A DNA stretch of 13,440 nucleotides from Flavobacteriales bacterium (GTDB lineage Bacteria; Bacteroidota; Bacteroidia; Flavobacteriales_G; Salibacteraceae), in the NCBI GenBank assembly GCA_003499525.1, contig DNTB01000039.1, positions 1 through 13,440 of the forward strand, in the 5' to 3' direction. The notes under the pieces were generated by a model that was not told where the DNA came from, ran no database searches, and worked only from the letters and a program-made list of their open reading frames with translations. Position numbers and translations under genes: made by a program. Positions 1 to 6,481 of this stretch are shown piece after piece. Every line of letters starts with the position of its first letter. Within the stretch, counting starts at the first letter, position 1.

Positions 1-1
1 T

Positions 2-130
2 TCAGACGGACATACATTACACATTGATAGTGCAAAGATACCCTTTTTAATGGCCAAAATCAATGAAAGTTTTCAAGATAGAAGCAGAAAAGTTGTTCAT
101 TTGCAAACTAATGATCAAAGTCATAAATAG
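2..130 (+). CDS. C-terminal fragment of an unidentified protein (5' end outside the window)
   Basis: A frame is open from base 2 to a TAG at 128-130 and encodes 42 residues, beginning SDGHTLHIDSAKIPF and ending LQTNDQSHK. The next gene's ATG follows the TAG with no gap, which is the packing expected of an operon and supports this frame being the end of a real gene. I do not recognise the family. The tail is polar and charged with no membrane segment. It is too short to rule out a chance open frame. Confidence 0.45.
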   Translation, partial: SDGHTLHIDSAKIPFLMAKINESFQDRSRKVVHLQTNDQSHK

Positions 131-409
131 ATGACCGAAAAACATGAATTTTATGTTAGGCTTAAGGAGCAAATAGAGAAAAACCACGATTTTCCAATAG
201 TCTATCTCTTCAAATTCATAATTCCGAACGATAATAGGGTATTAGCGCTGACAGAAGCTCTTTTTGGTGCAGAAGCTGAAGTTCAAATCAGGCAGTCATC
301 TAAAGGAAATTATATTAGTATTTCTGGCAAAGAATTAATGATAGATGCGGACTCAATAATAAATAGATATAAATCTGCGGAGAAGATCAAAGGTCTTATC
401 GCATTATAA
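131..409 (+). CDS. DUF493 (YbeD-like) family protein
   Basis: This 92-residue protein has the size and layout of the DUF493 family (E. coli YbeD is a similarly small protein). It has an N-terminal segment leading into a hydrophobic FPIVYLFKFIIP strand, a middle region with ALTEALFGAEAEV, then the strand-rich KGNYISISGKELM and a C-terminal helix. YbeD-like proteins are small soluble alpha/beta proteins related to the ACT-like regulatory fold; their biochemical role is not settled. The ATG directly abuts the TAG of the upstream frame, so translation is probably coupled. pepT begins 9 nt downstream, so the three are likely co-transcribed. No signal peptide or membrane segment is present. Family assignment is by overall pattern and is fairly secure; function is not. 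Confidence 0.8.
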   Translation: MTEKHEFYVRLKEQIEKNHDFPIVYLFKFIIPNDNRVLALTEALFGAEAEVQIRQSSKGNYISISGKELMIDADSIINRYKSAEKIKGLIAL

Positions 410-418
410 CAAAAGAAC

Positions 419-1660
419 ATGGATAAATATGGAGCAGTTAATAGATTTATAAATTATGTCAAAATTGATACCCAGAGTGATCCTCATTCAAACACTTTCC
501 CCTCAACGGATAAACAATTGGACTTAGCACGACAACTTTTTACCGAGCTTGTCGAAATGGGAGCTGCGGAAGTAGAATTGGATGAGTATGGGTATGTTTT
601 CGCCACCATACCGGCGAATACCAATAAGAAAAACGTGCCTGTGATTTGTTTCTGTTCGCACATGGACACCTCACCCGATGCAAGCGGCATGGGTGTCGAA
701 CCCATCATCCATTCCAACTATCAGGGACAGGACTTGGTATTGCCAAAAGACAAATCAATAGTTTTAAAAGCGCAAGACCACACAGATCTATATGATCAAA
801 TTGGAAATGACATTATTACTGCATCCGGAGATACTCTTTTGGGAGCGGACAACAAGGCTGGAGTCGCGGAAATTATGGCATTTGCGGAGTATTTGAAGGG
901 AAATCAGCAAGTAAAGCATGGCGATATTCGCATTCTTTTTACCCCAGACGAAGAAATTGGAAAAGGCGTGCACAAGCTGAATCTCAAAAAGCTCAATGCC
1001 AATTATGCATATAGCATAGATGGAAAAACCAGAGGGTCAATTGAAGACGAGACTTTTAGTGCCGATGCCGTTAAAGTGACCATTTACGGTGTCAGTGCTC
1101 ATCCAGGATTTGGTAAAAATCGGCTGGAGAATGCTACAAAAATTGCTGGTGAGTTTTTGGCATCGCTTCCGAAAGATACATGGAGCCCCGAGACTACCGA
1201 AGGTAGAGACGGCTTTGTGCATCCGCTTGAGGTGAGAGCAACTGCAGAAAAAGCTGAAATCACTTTTATCATCCGCTCTTTTGTTGACTCGGACTTGATA
1301 GAGTATGAAAATCGTCTGGAAACCCTATTAAAAAGTTCCATGGCCAGTTTTCCAAATTCTCACTACACTTTTGATGTAACCGAGCAATATAGAAACATGA
1401 AAAATGTTCTCGATCAACATCCACAGGTAGTTGAGTATGCCATAAAGGCAATAAAGCAAGCCGGAATGGAGCCAAAAAGAGGTAGTATACGGGGAGGGAC
1501 TGATGGCAGCCAACTCTCATTCATGGGCTTACCATGCCCCAACATTTTTGCAGGAGAACATGCATTTCACTCAAAATATGAATGGGTTTCTGTACAAGAC
1601 ATGGAAAAAGTGGTGGAGACACTAATCAATCTGGTTCAAATATGGGAGTCAGAATCATAA
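419..1660 (+). CDS. pepT: Peptidase T (tripeptide aminopeptidase, M20B)
   Basis: PepT is a cytoplasmic di-zinc exopeptidase that removes the N-terminal residue from tripeptides. The 413-residue length fits the family (about 410). Visible motifs are CSHMDTSPD (His81 and Asp83, metal and activation residues), GADNKAG (bridging Asp144), FTPDEEIGKG (Glu178 general base and Glu179 ligand), Asp201 in SIDGKT, and a C-terminal HAFHSKYEW with His384 as the likely last zinc ligand. The lid/dimerisation domain lies roughly at residues 205-320, including SAHPGFGKNR. The N-terminal NYVKIDTQSDP and PSTDKQ stretch is also typical of PepT. All expected catalytic residues are present, so the enzyme should be active. 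The gene follows the DUF493 gene after 9 nt of A-rich leader with no strong Shine-Dalgarno site. Confidence 0.96.
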   Translation: MDKYGAVNRFINYVKIDTQSDPHSNTFPSTDKQLDLARQLFTELVEMGAAEVELDEYGYVFATIPANTNKKNVPVICFCSHMDTSPDASGMGVEPIIHSNYQGQDLVLPKDKSIVLKAQDHTDLYDQIGNDIITASGDTLLGADNKAGVAEIMAFAEYLKGNQQVKHGDIRILFTPDEEIGKGVHKLNLKKLNANYAYSIDGKTRGSIEDETFSADAVKVTIYGVSAHPGFGKNRLENATKIAGEFLASLPKDTWSPETTEGRDGFVHPLEVRATAEKAEITFIIRSFVDSDLIEYENRLETLLKSSMASFPNSHYTFDVTEQYRNMKNVLDQHPQVVEYAIKAIKQAGMEPKRGSIRGGTDGSQLSFMGLPCPNIFAGEHAFHSKYEWVSVQDMEKVVETLINLVQIWESES

Positions 1661-1665
1661 AAACA

Positions 1666-1673
1666 TACTTTTG
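1666..1673 (+). promoter_or_regulatory. Candidate Bacteroidota -7 element (TACTTTTG)
   Basis: TACTTTTG matches the TAnnTTTG consensus of Bacteroidota vegetative promoters. It lies in the 33-nt gap between pepT and the small membrane-protein gene, about 20 nt before its ATG. I find no convincing TTTG at the expected -33 position, so only half the promoter is supported. It would drive the membrane protein plus aroC. Confidence 0.4.
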
Positions 1674-1693
1674 AGAAAACCTAAAACAATAAA

Positions 1694-2149
1694 ATGGAAG
1701 AAGAAAAAAAGACTATCGGTCAAAGAATGAAAAAAGGATTAAGGCGCATAGGAATAATCGTTCTACTTCTTTTTCTTGCTGTAATGCTCTTCTTTTATTA
1801 CGGAACATTTAGCTCCGGAGTTAGAGCAGGAATTGTTATGAAAGTGAGTAAGAGGGGTACCGTAATCAAGACCTATGAGGGGCAGATGAATTTGGAGACT
1901 TTCGGAGCTGTCGAGAGCGAGAATATCGTTTCGGAAACGTTTAACTTTTCTGTTGAGAAGGGGAATGATGAACTCATCAAACAATTAGAAGAAGCCGCCA
2001 GATCAGGCAAACGGATCAACCTTAGATACATTGAAAGGTACGTTGTCTTGCCGTGGAGAGGGGAGACCAAGTATTTTGCCATTGGAGTGGAAATGAATAC
2101 GGGTTCCTCAGGCAATGAAGAAAGACGAGATAGTCCTCTATCTCATTAA
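1694..2149 (+). CDS. Small single-helix membrane-anchored protein, function unknown
   Basis: The protein has 151 residues: a lysine- and arginine-rich N terminus (about residues 1-18), one strongly hydrophobic helix (about 19-36), then a soluble domain with SSGVRAGIVMKVSKRGTV, a KTYEGQMNL motif, a helix ending KQLEEAARSGKR, and a LPWRGETKYFAIGVE strand region. Positive residues before the helix predict a signal anchor with the domain in the periplasm. From memory, similar short Bacteroidota proteins sharing the VRAGxVxKxSKRGxxxKTYEG and RGxTKYF patterns often carry the label 6-phosphogluconate dehydrogenase. There is no nucleotide-binding motif or enzyme-sized domain here, so that label should not be used. 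The stop is 2 nt before aroC, suggesting co-translation, but nothing ties it to aromatic biosynthesis. The polar tail after about residue 137 looks disordered. Confidence 0.82.
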   Translation: MEEEKKTIGQRMKKGLRRIGIIVLLLFLAVMLFFYYGTFSSGVRAGIVMKVSKRGTVIKTYEGQMNLETFGAVESENIVSETFNFSVEKGNDELIKQLEEAARSGKRINLRYIERYVVLPWRGETKYFAIGVEMNTGSSGNEERRDSPLSH

Positions 2150-2151
2150 AT

Positions 2152-3231
2152 ATGGCCGGAAATTCTTTTGGAACTCTTTTCAAGTTGACCTCCTTCGGAG
2201 AATCCCATGGAGAGCTTATTGGAGGTGTAATTGATGGCTGCCCAGCCGGATTAAATCTTGACGTAGCCAGAATCCAGGCGAAACTAGACCGAAGAAAACC
2301 AGGACAATCAGGAATTAGTTCTGAGAGGAAAGAAGAGGATTTGGTTCGAATTCATTCCGGGATATTTGATGGAATAACTACGGGTACCCCCATCGGGTTT
2401 ACCATTCTCAATAAAGATAACCGATCTAAGGATTATGCTCATTTAAAGGATGTGTATCGCCCGGGCCATGCAGATTACGCCTATCAAGCTAAATATGGAT
2501 TACGGGATTACCGTGGAGGTGGTCGGTCGTCAGCTAGGGAAACTGCAGTTCGGGTAGTAGCCGGGGCAATTGCAGAGCAAATATTGTCCGTTTTTAATAT
2601 TGAAATCAGGGCATTTGTGCAGGGCGTAGGCAAAATCAGTTTGGAAAAAGAGGTCGACTGGGAATCCATTCCGGATTCTGAAAACAATACAGTTAGATGC
2701 CCTGACCTGAAAACTGCCGAAAAAATGAAGAAGCTCATTGAATCGGTTCGAAATGAAGGGGACTCAACAGGGGGCGTTATTGAATGTAGAATTCGGGGTC
2801 TTTTCGCGGGATTGGGCTCACCCGTTTTCGATAAACTCAATGCTCTTCTGGCCCATGCGATGGTTTCGATCAATGCTGTTAAGGGAGTGGAGTTTGGCTC
2901 CGGCTTTAGCAGTGCTGCAATGAAAGGGTCCAGATATCGGGATGAGTTTCGTATTGAAGGTGGTGAGCCAAAATATTCATCTAACAATTCTGGAGGTATA
3001 ACAGGTGGAATTTCTAATGGAAATGAGTTGGTTTTCCGAGTAGCTTTCAATCCGGTTACTTCTATTCCGAAACTGGCAAAGGCCTCAAATACCTCCGGAG
3101 AAAGTCAATCATTGTCCGTGCAGGGAAGACATGACCCTTGTGTCGTTCCCCGCGCTGTACCAGTAATAGAAGCCATGGCGGCAATTACGGTTCTCGATCA
3201 GTTTTTGGCCCGAAGGTCGGATAAGATTTAA
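2152..3231 (+). CDS. aroC: Chorismate synthase
   Basis: AroC converts 5-enolpyruvylshikimate-3-phosphate to chorismate, the last common step of aromatic amino acid and folate precursor synthesis, using reduced FMN. The 359 residues match the family length. Signature 1 is at residues 15-30 (FGESHG followed by GGVIDGCPAG). The RPGHADYAYQAKYG block is at 103-116, with DYRGGGRSSARET at 119-131 (signature 2, FMN/substrate site). The GDSTGG motif is at 203-208, and the C-terminal GRHDPCVVPRAVPVIEAM is at 325-342 (signature 3). No long insertion is seen, and no flavin reductase domain is fused, so it should be monofunctional. The ATG lies 2 nt after the stop of the small membrane protein and no separate promoter is visible, so translation is probably coupled. 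A hairpin follows the stop codon. Confidence 0.97.
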   Translation: MAGNSFGTLFKLTSFGESHGELIGGVIDGCPAGLNLDVARIQAKLDRRKPGQSGISSERKEEDLVRIHSGIFDGITTGTPIGFTILNKDNRSKDYAHLKDVYRPGHADYAYQAKYGLRDYRGGGRSSARETAVRVVAGAIAEQILSVFNIEIRAFVQGVGKISLEKEVDWESIPDSENNTVRCPDLKTAEKMKKLIESVRNEGDSTGGVIECRIRGLFAGLGSPVFDKLNALLAHAMVSINAVKGVEFGSGFSSAAMKGSRYRDEFRIEGGEPKYSSNNSGGITGGISNGNELVFRVAFNPVTSIPKLAKASNTSGESQSLSVQGRHDPCVVPRAVPVIEAMAAITVLDQFLARRSDKI

Positions 3232-3234
3232 GAG

Positions 3235-3280
3235 GTGAGTGACTTGTTTATCGCTGACGGACAATCACTTGCTATTTTTG
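3235..3280 (+). terminator. Possible Rho-independent terminator after aroC
   Basis: AGTGA-c-TTGT at 3238-3247 pairs with ACAATCACT at 3261-3269, a nine-pair stem with one bulged C and a 13-nt loop. It can be extended outward by two G-T wobbles and a G-C pair (3235-3272). TATTTTTG follows at 3273-3280, giving a short T-run. The stem is not GC-rich and the loop is long, so termination strength is doubtful. The T-run also overlaps a possible promoter element. Confidence 0.35.
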
Positions 3281-3281
3281 G

Positions 3282-3289
3282 TATATTTG
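3282..3289 (+). promoter_or_regulatory. Candidate -7 element (TATATTTG) for the lipoprotein pair
   Basis: TATATTTG is an exact TAnnTTTG match 21 nt before the ATG at 3310. Directly upstream, TATTTTTG at 3273-3280 also fits the consensus, so the exact element is ambiguous. No clear -33 TTTG sits at the usual distance. The implied leader is very short, about 10-15 nt. Confidence 0.45.
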
Positions 3290-3309
3290 GCGGTTATTGA
3301 TGGAAATAC

Positions 3310-3978
3310 ATGAGTAAGCTTAGATTTATAATCATAGGGGTATTAATTACAGCACTTTCAGTTCAATGCGAAACGGACAGTCTGGTTCAGGATGTACCTC
3401 ACAATCAGGATCCAAACCTTGATTGGGGCAAGAATCCTCCACCAGATATAGTCGCAAATTATTACTATCAGGGAAAAATAGATAGTACACTATTAACTCT
3501 TCAGGATGGTATTGGGAGTGTGGTGAATGTCTTTTCGGAAAGATTGGTAACTCCATGCGATTCAGCAGACTCGTTATTTGAGATTAGAACGCAATTTGTC
3601 GATACTATCAGCAATGAGATTTTGACAATCAAGCTGTTCAGTTGTGTAAATGATTCCATAGATACCCTGCTTGCCCGATTTGATTTTCTTCGCACCGGGG
3701 TTTATTCTTTTGGTTCCAGTAGTCGGGTATTTCCGCAGGAAGGTGTTGAAATCAGCTGGCAGGATGCTGACGGCACCGTTTGGAAATCACAACCCGGTTC
3801 GGGTTTTGACAGCAGAAGTTCATTCGAGATTACAAACCTCGACACCATCTATTTTGATACGTTGTACTCCGAATATTTCATGGAGGGCAGAATGAAAGCT
3901 TGGCTTTACGCCAATAGTGTCGAATATGTCCCAATGGAATTCAGCGATTTTAAGGCAAAAATACCTGCATACAAGTGA
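3310..3978 (+). CDS. Putative lipoprotein of unknown function (paralog 1)
   Basis: This 222-residue protein starts with a signal peptide (MSKLRF, then a hydrophobic IIIGVLITALS core) ending LSVQ-Cys20. Glutamine at -1 of the cysteine is unusual for a lipobox, so lipidation is likely but less secure than for its neighbour. Acidic residues right after the cysteine (CETD) fit the surface-export signal described for Bacteroidota lipoproteins. The mature domain is aromatic- and strand-rich, with YYYQGKIDSTLL, a central cysteine pair region (TPCDSADS and LFSCVNDS), then DGTVWKS, DSRSSFEI and a C-terminal FMEGRMKAWLY. The next gene encodes a protein with the same layout. I do not recognise a named domain. 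Promoter and terminator candidates upstream suggest it opens a two-gene unit separate from aroC. Confidence 0.8.
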   Translation: MSKLRFIIIGVLITALSVQCETDSLVQDVPHNQDPNLDWGKNPPPDIVANYYYQGKIDSTLLTLQDGIGSVVNVFSERLVTPCDSADSLFEIRTQFVDTISNEILTIKLFSCVNDSIDTLLARFDFLRTGVYSFGSSSRVFPQEGVEISWQDADGTVWKSQPGSGFDSRSSFEITNLDTIYFDTLYSEYFMEGRMKAWLYANSVEYVPMEFSDFKAKIPAYK

Positions 3979-4643
3979 TGCGAAACGCTGCATTTTACGC
4001 ATTCATCTTTTTGGGATTCTTTGTAGCTTGTTCTGATCCGGAGCCTATCGAACCATTCAGCAATGATAATCTTACAGATACCTCAGGGACAGTTTTACCC
4101 TATGACCTTAGCATGTCTTTTGATCACGAAAAGATTAAGTATTCATTCTTCAACGGTCAGAACGGGTATTACAATTCTGTATTTCAGCAAACAGATACTT
4201 TTTCCTGTCCGGATGACTCCTTAGGACAGTACCGAGTATTTTCTCTTTTTTCAGGAATGCGAGGGCAGTCGACATTGTATCCTGAAATGCAGATCAGGAT
4301 AATGGAATGTGTTGAGTATGATCCGGCTTTCGGTATTACCCAGGCGAGAATGGACTCTATTCTTCAGGTTGCCGAGTACGACTATTTCGACAGCACAATG
4401 AACGGTATGATGGCTGAAGTGATATTCATAGATAAGGATACGGTAATGTGGAGTTCTAGCACGGGCTCCAACGATTTTTCTGCCACCAGCAGGTTTTTCA
4501 TCAGTGCCATACTGGACAACCCTGATCAGGATGCCTCCAGAAGAATTGTTTACGGCCAATTTTCAGGCTTCCTGTACAATGCCGAGGGCGATACCATGGC
4601 CGTTTCTAATGGTCAGTTTAAAAGTCGATTCATAAGACCATAA
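3978..4643 (+). CDS. Putative lipoprotein of unknown function (paralog 2)
   Basis: I start this 221-residue protein at ATG 3978, which shares one base with the preceding TGA (TGATG); a GTG at 3975 would add one residue. The signal peptide ends FFVA-Cys18, a good lipobox, followed by acidic SDPEPIEP, which may direct it to the cell surface. It parallels the preceding protein in order: EKIKYSF against GKIDSTL; FSCPDDSLGQYRVF against TPCDSADSLFEIRT; QIRIMECVEYD against TIKLFSCVNDS; KDTVMWSSSTGSNDFSATSRF against DGTVWKSQPGSGFDSRSSF; and a final GQFSGFLYN against GRMKAWLYA. This indicates a diverged tandem duplication with the two-cysteine core kept. Function is unknown. The B12 riboswitch starts only about 20-30 nt after its stop, and no terminator is evident between them. 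Confidence 0.83.
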   Translation: MRNAAFYAFIFLGFFVACSDPEPIEPFSNDNLTDTSGTVLPYDLSMSFDHEKIKYSFFNGQNGYYNSVFQQTDTFSCPDDSLGQYRVFSLFSGMRGQSTLYPEMQIRIMECVEYDPAFGITQARMDSILQVAEYDYFDSTMNGMMAEVIFIDKDTVMWSSSTGSNDFSATSRFFISAILDNPDQDASRRIVYGQFSGFLYNAEGDTMAVSNGQFKSRFIRP

Positions 4644-4662
4644 ATCCTTACTTGTTTTATTC

Positions 4663-4670
4663 TACATTTG
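4663..4670 (+). promoter_or_regulatory. Candidate -7 element (TACATTTG) at the riboswitch 5' end
   Basis: TACATTTG is an exact TAnnTTTG match directly before the aptamer's first stem. Its last G is also the first base of the GGCAC arm. A transcript starting a few nucleotides later would begin essentially at the aptamer. No -33 TTTG is visible at standard spacing. Confidence 0.45.
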
Positions 4671-4828
4671 GCACTCTGGTGCCTAAATGGACTAATATGG
4701 GAAGTTCGTGAGAATCGAACACTGTACCCGCAGCTGTGAGCTTCAATGCCCGCTATCTTTTGCCACTGATTGATCAGACAAATCGGGAAGGCGATGGCAG
4801 GTAAGGAGTAAGTCAGAAGACCTGCCAG
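4670..4828 (+). ncRNA. Cobalamin (B12) riboswitch aptamer
   Basis: The aptamer is recognisable by its conserved core blocks in the right order. These are the 5' hairpin GGCAC/GTGCC (4670-4674 with 4679-4683), ATGGGAA (4697-4703), hairpin GTTCG/CGAAC (4704-4708 with 4716-4720), ACTGTACCCGCAGCTGTGAGC (4721-4741, close to the family's CCCGCAACTGTAAGC block), GCCACTG (4762-4768) with GGGAAGGC (4785-4792), and the B12 box AAGTCAGAAGACCTGCC (4810-4826). GGCAGGT at 4796-4802 pairs perfectly with ACCTGCC at 4820-4826. In this class, adenosyl- or other cobalamin binding represses downstream genes. The following four genes look like outer-membrane and surface cobalamin uptake, which agrees with that control. 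Confidence 0.94.
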
Positions 4829-4855
4829 AAAGAACAATTTAATTAACCGGCTTTC

Positions 4856-4903
4856 GGGAATAAAAGCATGGAAGTATGAACTCAACTCTGCTCCTTTATT
4901 TTC
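4856..4903 (+). promoter_or_regulatory. Candidate expression-platform hairpin of the B12 riboswitch
   Basis: AATAAAAGCA at 4859-4868 can pair with TGCT-cc-TTTATT at 4889-4900, with a two-nucleotide bulge and a 20-nt loop; GGG/TTC adds weak pairs outside. It lies between the aptamer and the start codon at 4922 and ends just before the A/G-rich TAGAAG (4904-4909). CTCCTT at 4891-4896 could alternatively pair with AAGGAG inside the aptamer (4803-4808), offering a switch. There is no GC-rich stem plus U-run, so control of translation start seems likelier than termination. This is inferred from base pairing by eye. Confidence 0.35.
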
Positions 4904-4921
4904 TAGAAGCGCAATCTTTTT

Positions 4922-6481
4922 ATGATGTATAGGATTGTCACCTTTACCATTGTTTTTCTTTTATCTGTTTACGGTTTTTGTCAGCACAATAGTCACGGAG
5001 CGTTATTTACAACTGGAGGGACATATCTGGCTCCCGGAAATCAAATCAATCTTTACCGGTATCTATACGGGGATAGTTCAATGACTTTATTGGATTCTTT
5101 ACCTGGTGACTTTTCTAATGACGTCATCTTTGCCAATCCCTATGCTTTTGTTCATGCGGGCAGAGCGGATGGTAGCGACAGAATCTATAAATACCTGATC
5201 GCAAGCGATTCTGTAATGTTGATTGACAGCACCGATGTATTTTCCGGTATTCAGAAGATGACAGCTCATTGGACAGATAATTGGTCTTCTGGTCAGCTTG
5301 CTTTCACAAGAGGATTTGGGGCAACAGATAGTTTTTTAGTTGTGGTGGACGCCACGAATCTCTCACAATTGTTGTACGCCGATACGATGAACGTCGAAAG
5401 TATGCTTTCAGGAATAGCGAGCAACGATGAGAACTTTTTTGTAGTGAGTAGCGCAAGCAGTCCTATAAGGGGTGTAATTCATCAGTATTCCTGGGGTCAG
5501 GGGCTGGCAAATGTTCAAACATATTATTTGGATTCACTTGCTTTGGGAGGTAAAGACATTCTGTTAAGAGATGATTACCTGCTTACAACGCACGAGGTTT
5601 ACAATGCAGGTTTTCAACTCGAGTATGCTGGGGTTGGTATTTTCAATTTGAGTTCGGGATTATTCTCCTTTGATACCAGCGGTTTCTCCGCAGCATCAGC
5701 CTTTGCGGTGAATGACTCTTTGCTTATTGGGAACTTCGGTAGCCCCATACAGCACTATGACTATATTAACCAGTTAATAATTAATGATTTTCAGGCAGGA
5801 TATACTGATGCAGTATTCGATTCGGTTAGAGGAAATTTCTTCTTGCAGAATACGGACTATTTCAGTTTTGGGGAAATGATTGTTTACGATTCCATCGGGG
5901 TGCAAACAGAGTCATTTATGACGGATATATCAGGGGCTGCAATCGGCGTCATATATAATGAGTTACCACAACCCACTTTTAGCGGAGACACGATGATTGG
6001 GTGTACTAATCTTGATCCGGTTATAACTGTTGAGATGTCAGATTTAGTCTCAGGATGGGACCTGGAAATTATCAACGTACTGGATGTCGACATCAATTCA
6101 ACAGTCACTTATACCGGCGATATCCTGAATTATTTTTCAGGAGTTCTGACAGATTCAGTTCAAGTTGTGGTGGCAGATTACTGGGGCGACTCTGTTACGA
6201 TGGAGATCGTTTTTGATATATGTGGTTCGCTCAAGAGTGTGGATAAACCATTTTCTTTCAATGTCTATCCCAACCCAACGAACGATATCTTATTCATTGA
6301 AGGCGAATCAAACACAATAAAGTCAGTATCGGTTTTTGATCTTCAGGGTAGGGAAGTTTATCGTTCTGTTGAGAATTCTAACATTACTTCAGTAGATCTA
6401 AGTGATTTACCGACAGGAGTTTACCTGGTGCAGGCAGCCTCGAAAAAGTCGGTGTTTATCGAAAAATTTTTCAAGCGATGA
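4922..6481 (+). CDS. T9SS-sorted surface or secreted protein with predicted beta-propeller, B12 operon
   Basis: The 519-residue protein has a signal peptide (core ending VYGFC, cleaved near residues 19-21). The region of about residues 25-355 has repeated short strand patterns separated by DS-rich turns (for example YRYLYGDSSMTLLDSL, IYKYLIASDSVMLIDST, FLVVVDATN, VGIFNLSSGLFSFDTS), suggesting a YncE-like beta-propeller. A strand-rich spacer follows (about 360-435). The end (about 441-519) is a type A T9SS sorting domain with VYPNPTNDILFIEG, VSVFDLQGREVYR and VDLSDLPTGVYLVQ. Cys20 is preceded by Phe, so it is not a lipobox. It is the first gene after the B12 riboswitch and overlaps the next by ATGA. 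I infer a role in catching cobalamin or corrinoid-protein complexes at or beyond the cell surface. The binding role is not shown by any motif. ATG 4925 is an alternative start. Confidence 0.85.
   Translation: MMYRIVTFTIVFLLSVYGFCQHNSHGALFTTGGTYLAPGNQINLYRYLYGDSSMTLLDSLPGDFSNDVIFANPYAFVHAGRADGSDRIYKYLIASDSVMLIDSTDVFSGIQKMTAHWTDNWSSGQLAFTRGFGATDSFLVVVDATNLSQLLYADTMNVESMLSGIASNDENFFVVSSASSPIRGVIHQYSWGQGLANVQTYYLDSLALGGKDILLRDDYLLTTHEVYNAGFQLEYAGVGIFNLSSGLFSFDTSGFSAASAFAVNDSLLIGNFGSPIQHYDYINQLIINDFQAGYTDAVFDSVRGNFFLQNTDYFSFGEMIVYDSIGVQTESFMTDISGAAIGVIYNELPQPTFSGDTMIGCTNLDPVITVEMSDLVSGWDLEIINVLDVDINSTVTYTGDILNYFSGVLTDSVQVVVADYWGDSVTMEIVFDICGSLKSVDKPFSFNVYPNPTNDILFIEGESNTIKSVSVFDLQGREVYRSVENSNITSVDLSDLPTGVYLVQAASKKSVFIEKFFKR

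Noticed and set aside
1694..2149. 6-phosphogluconate dehydrogenase annotation
   Set aside because: The product is 151 residues with one membrane helix and no Rossmann nucleotide-binding motif or catalytic lysine region of that enzyme.
2508..3050. A 180-codon open frame on the minus strand
   Set aside because: It lies entirely antisense to aroC, whose own frame carries all family signatures. The antisense translation has no recognisable domain or sensible start region.
4251..4559. A 102-codon minus-strand open frame
   Set aside because: It is antisense to the second lipoprotein gene, which has a lipobox and a paralog match. The opposite frame looks like random composition.
4922..6481. Calling the first operon protein a lipoprotein because of the cysteine near its signal-peptide end
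   Set aside because: The cysteine follows Gly-Phe, which does not fit a lipobox, and the protein has a C-terminal T9SS sorting domain instead.
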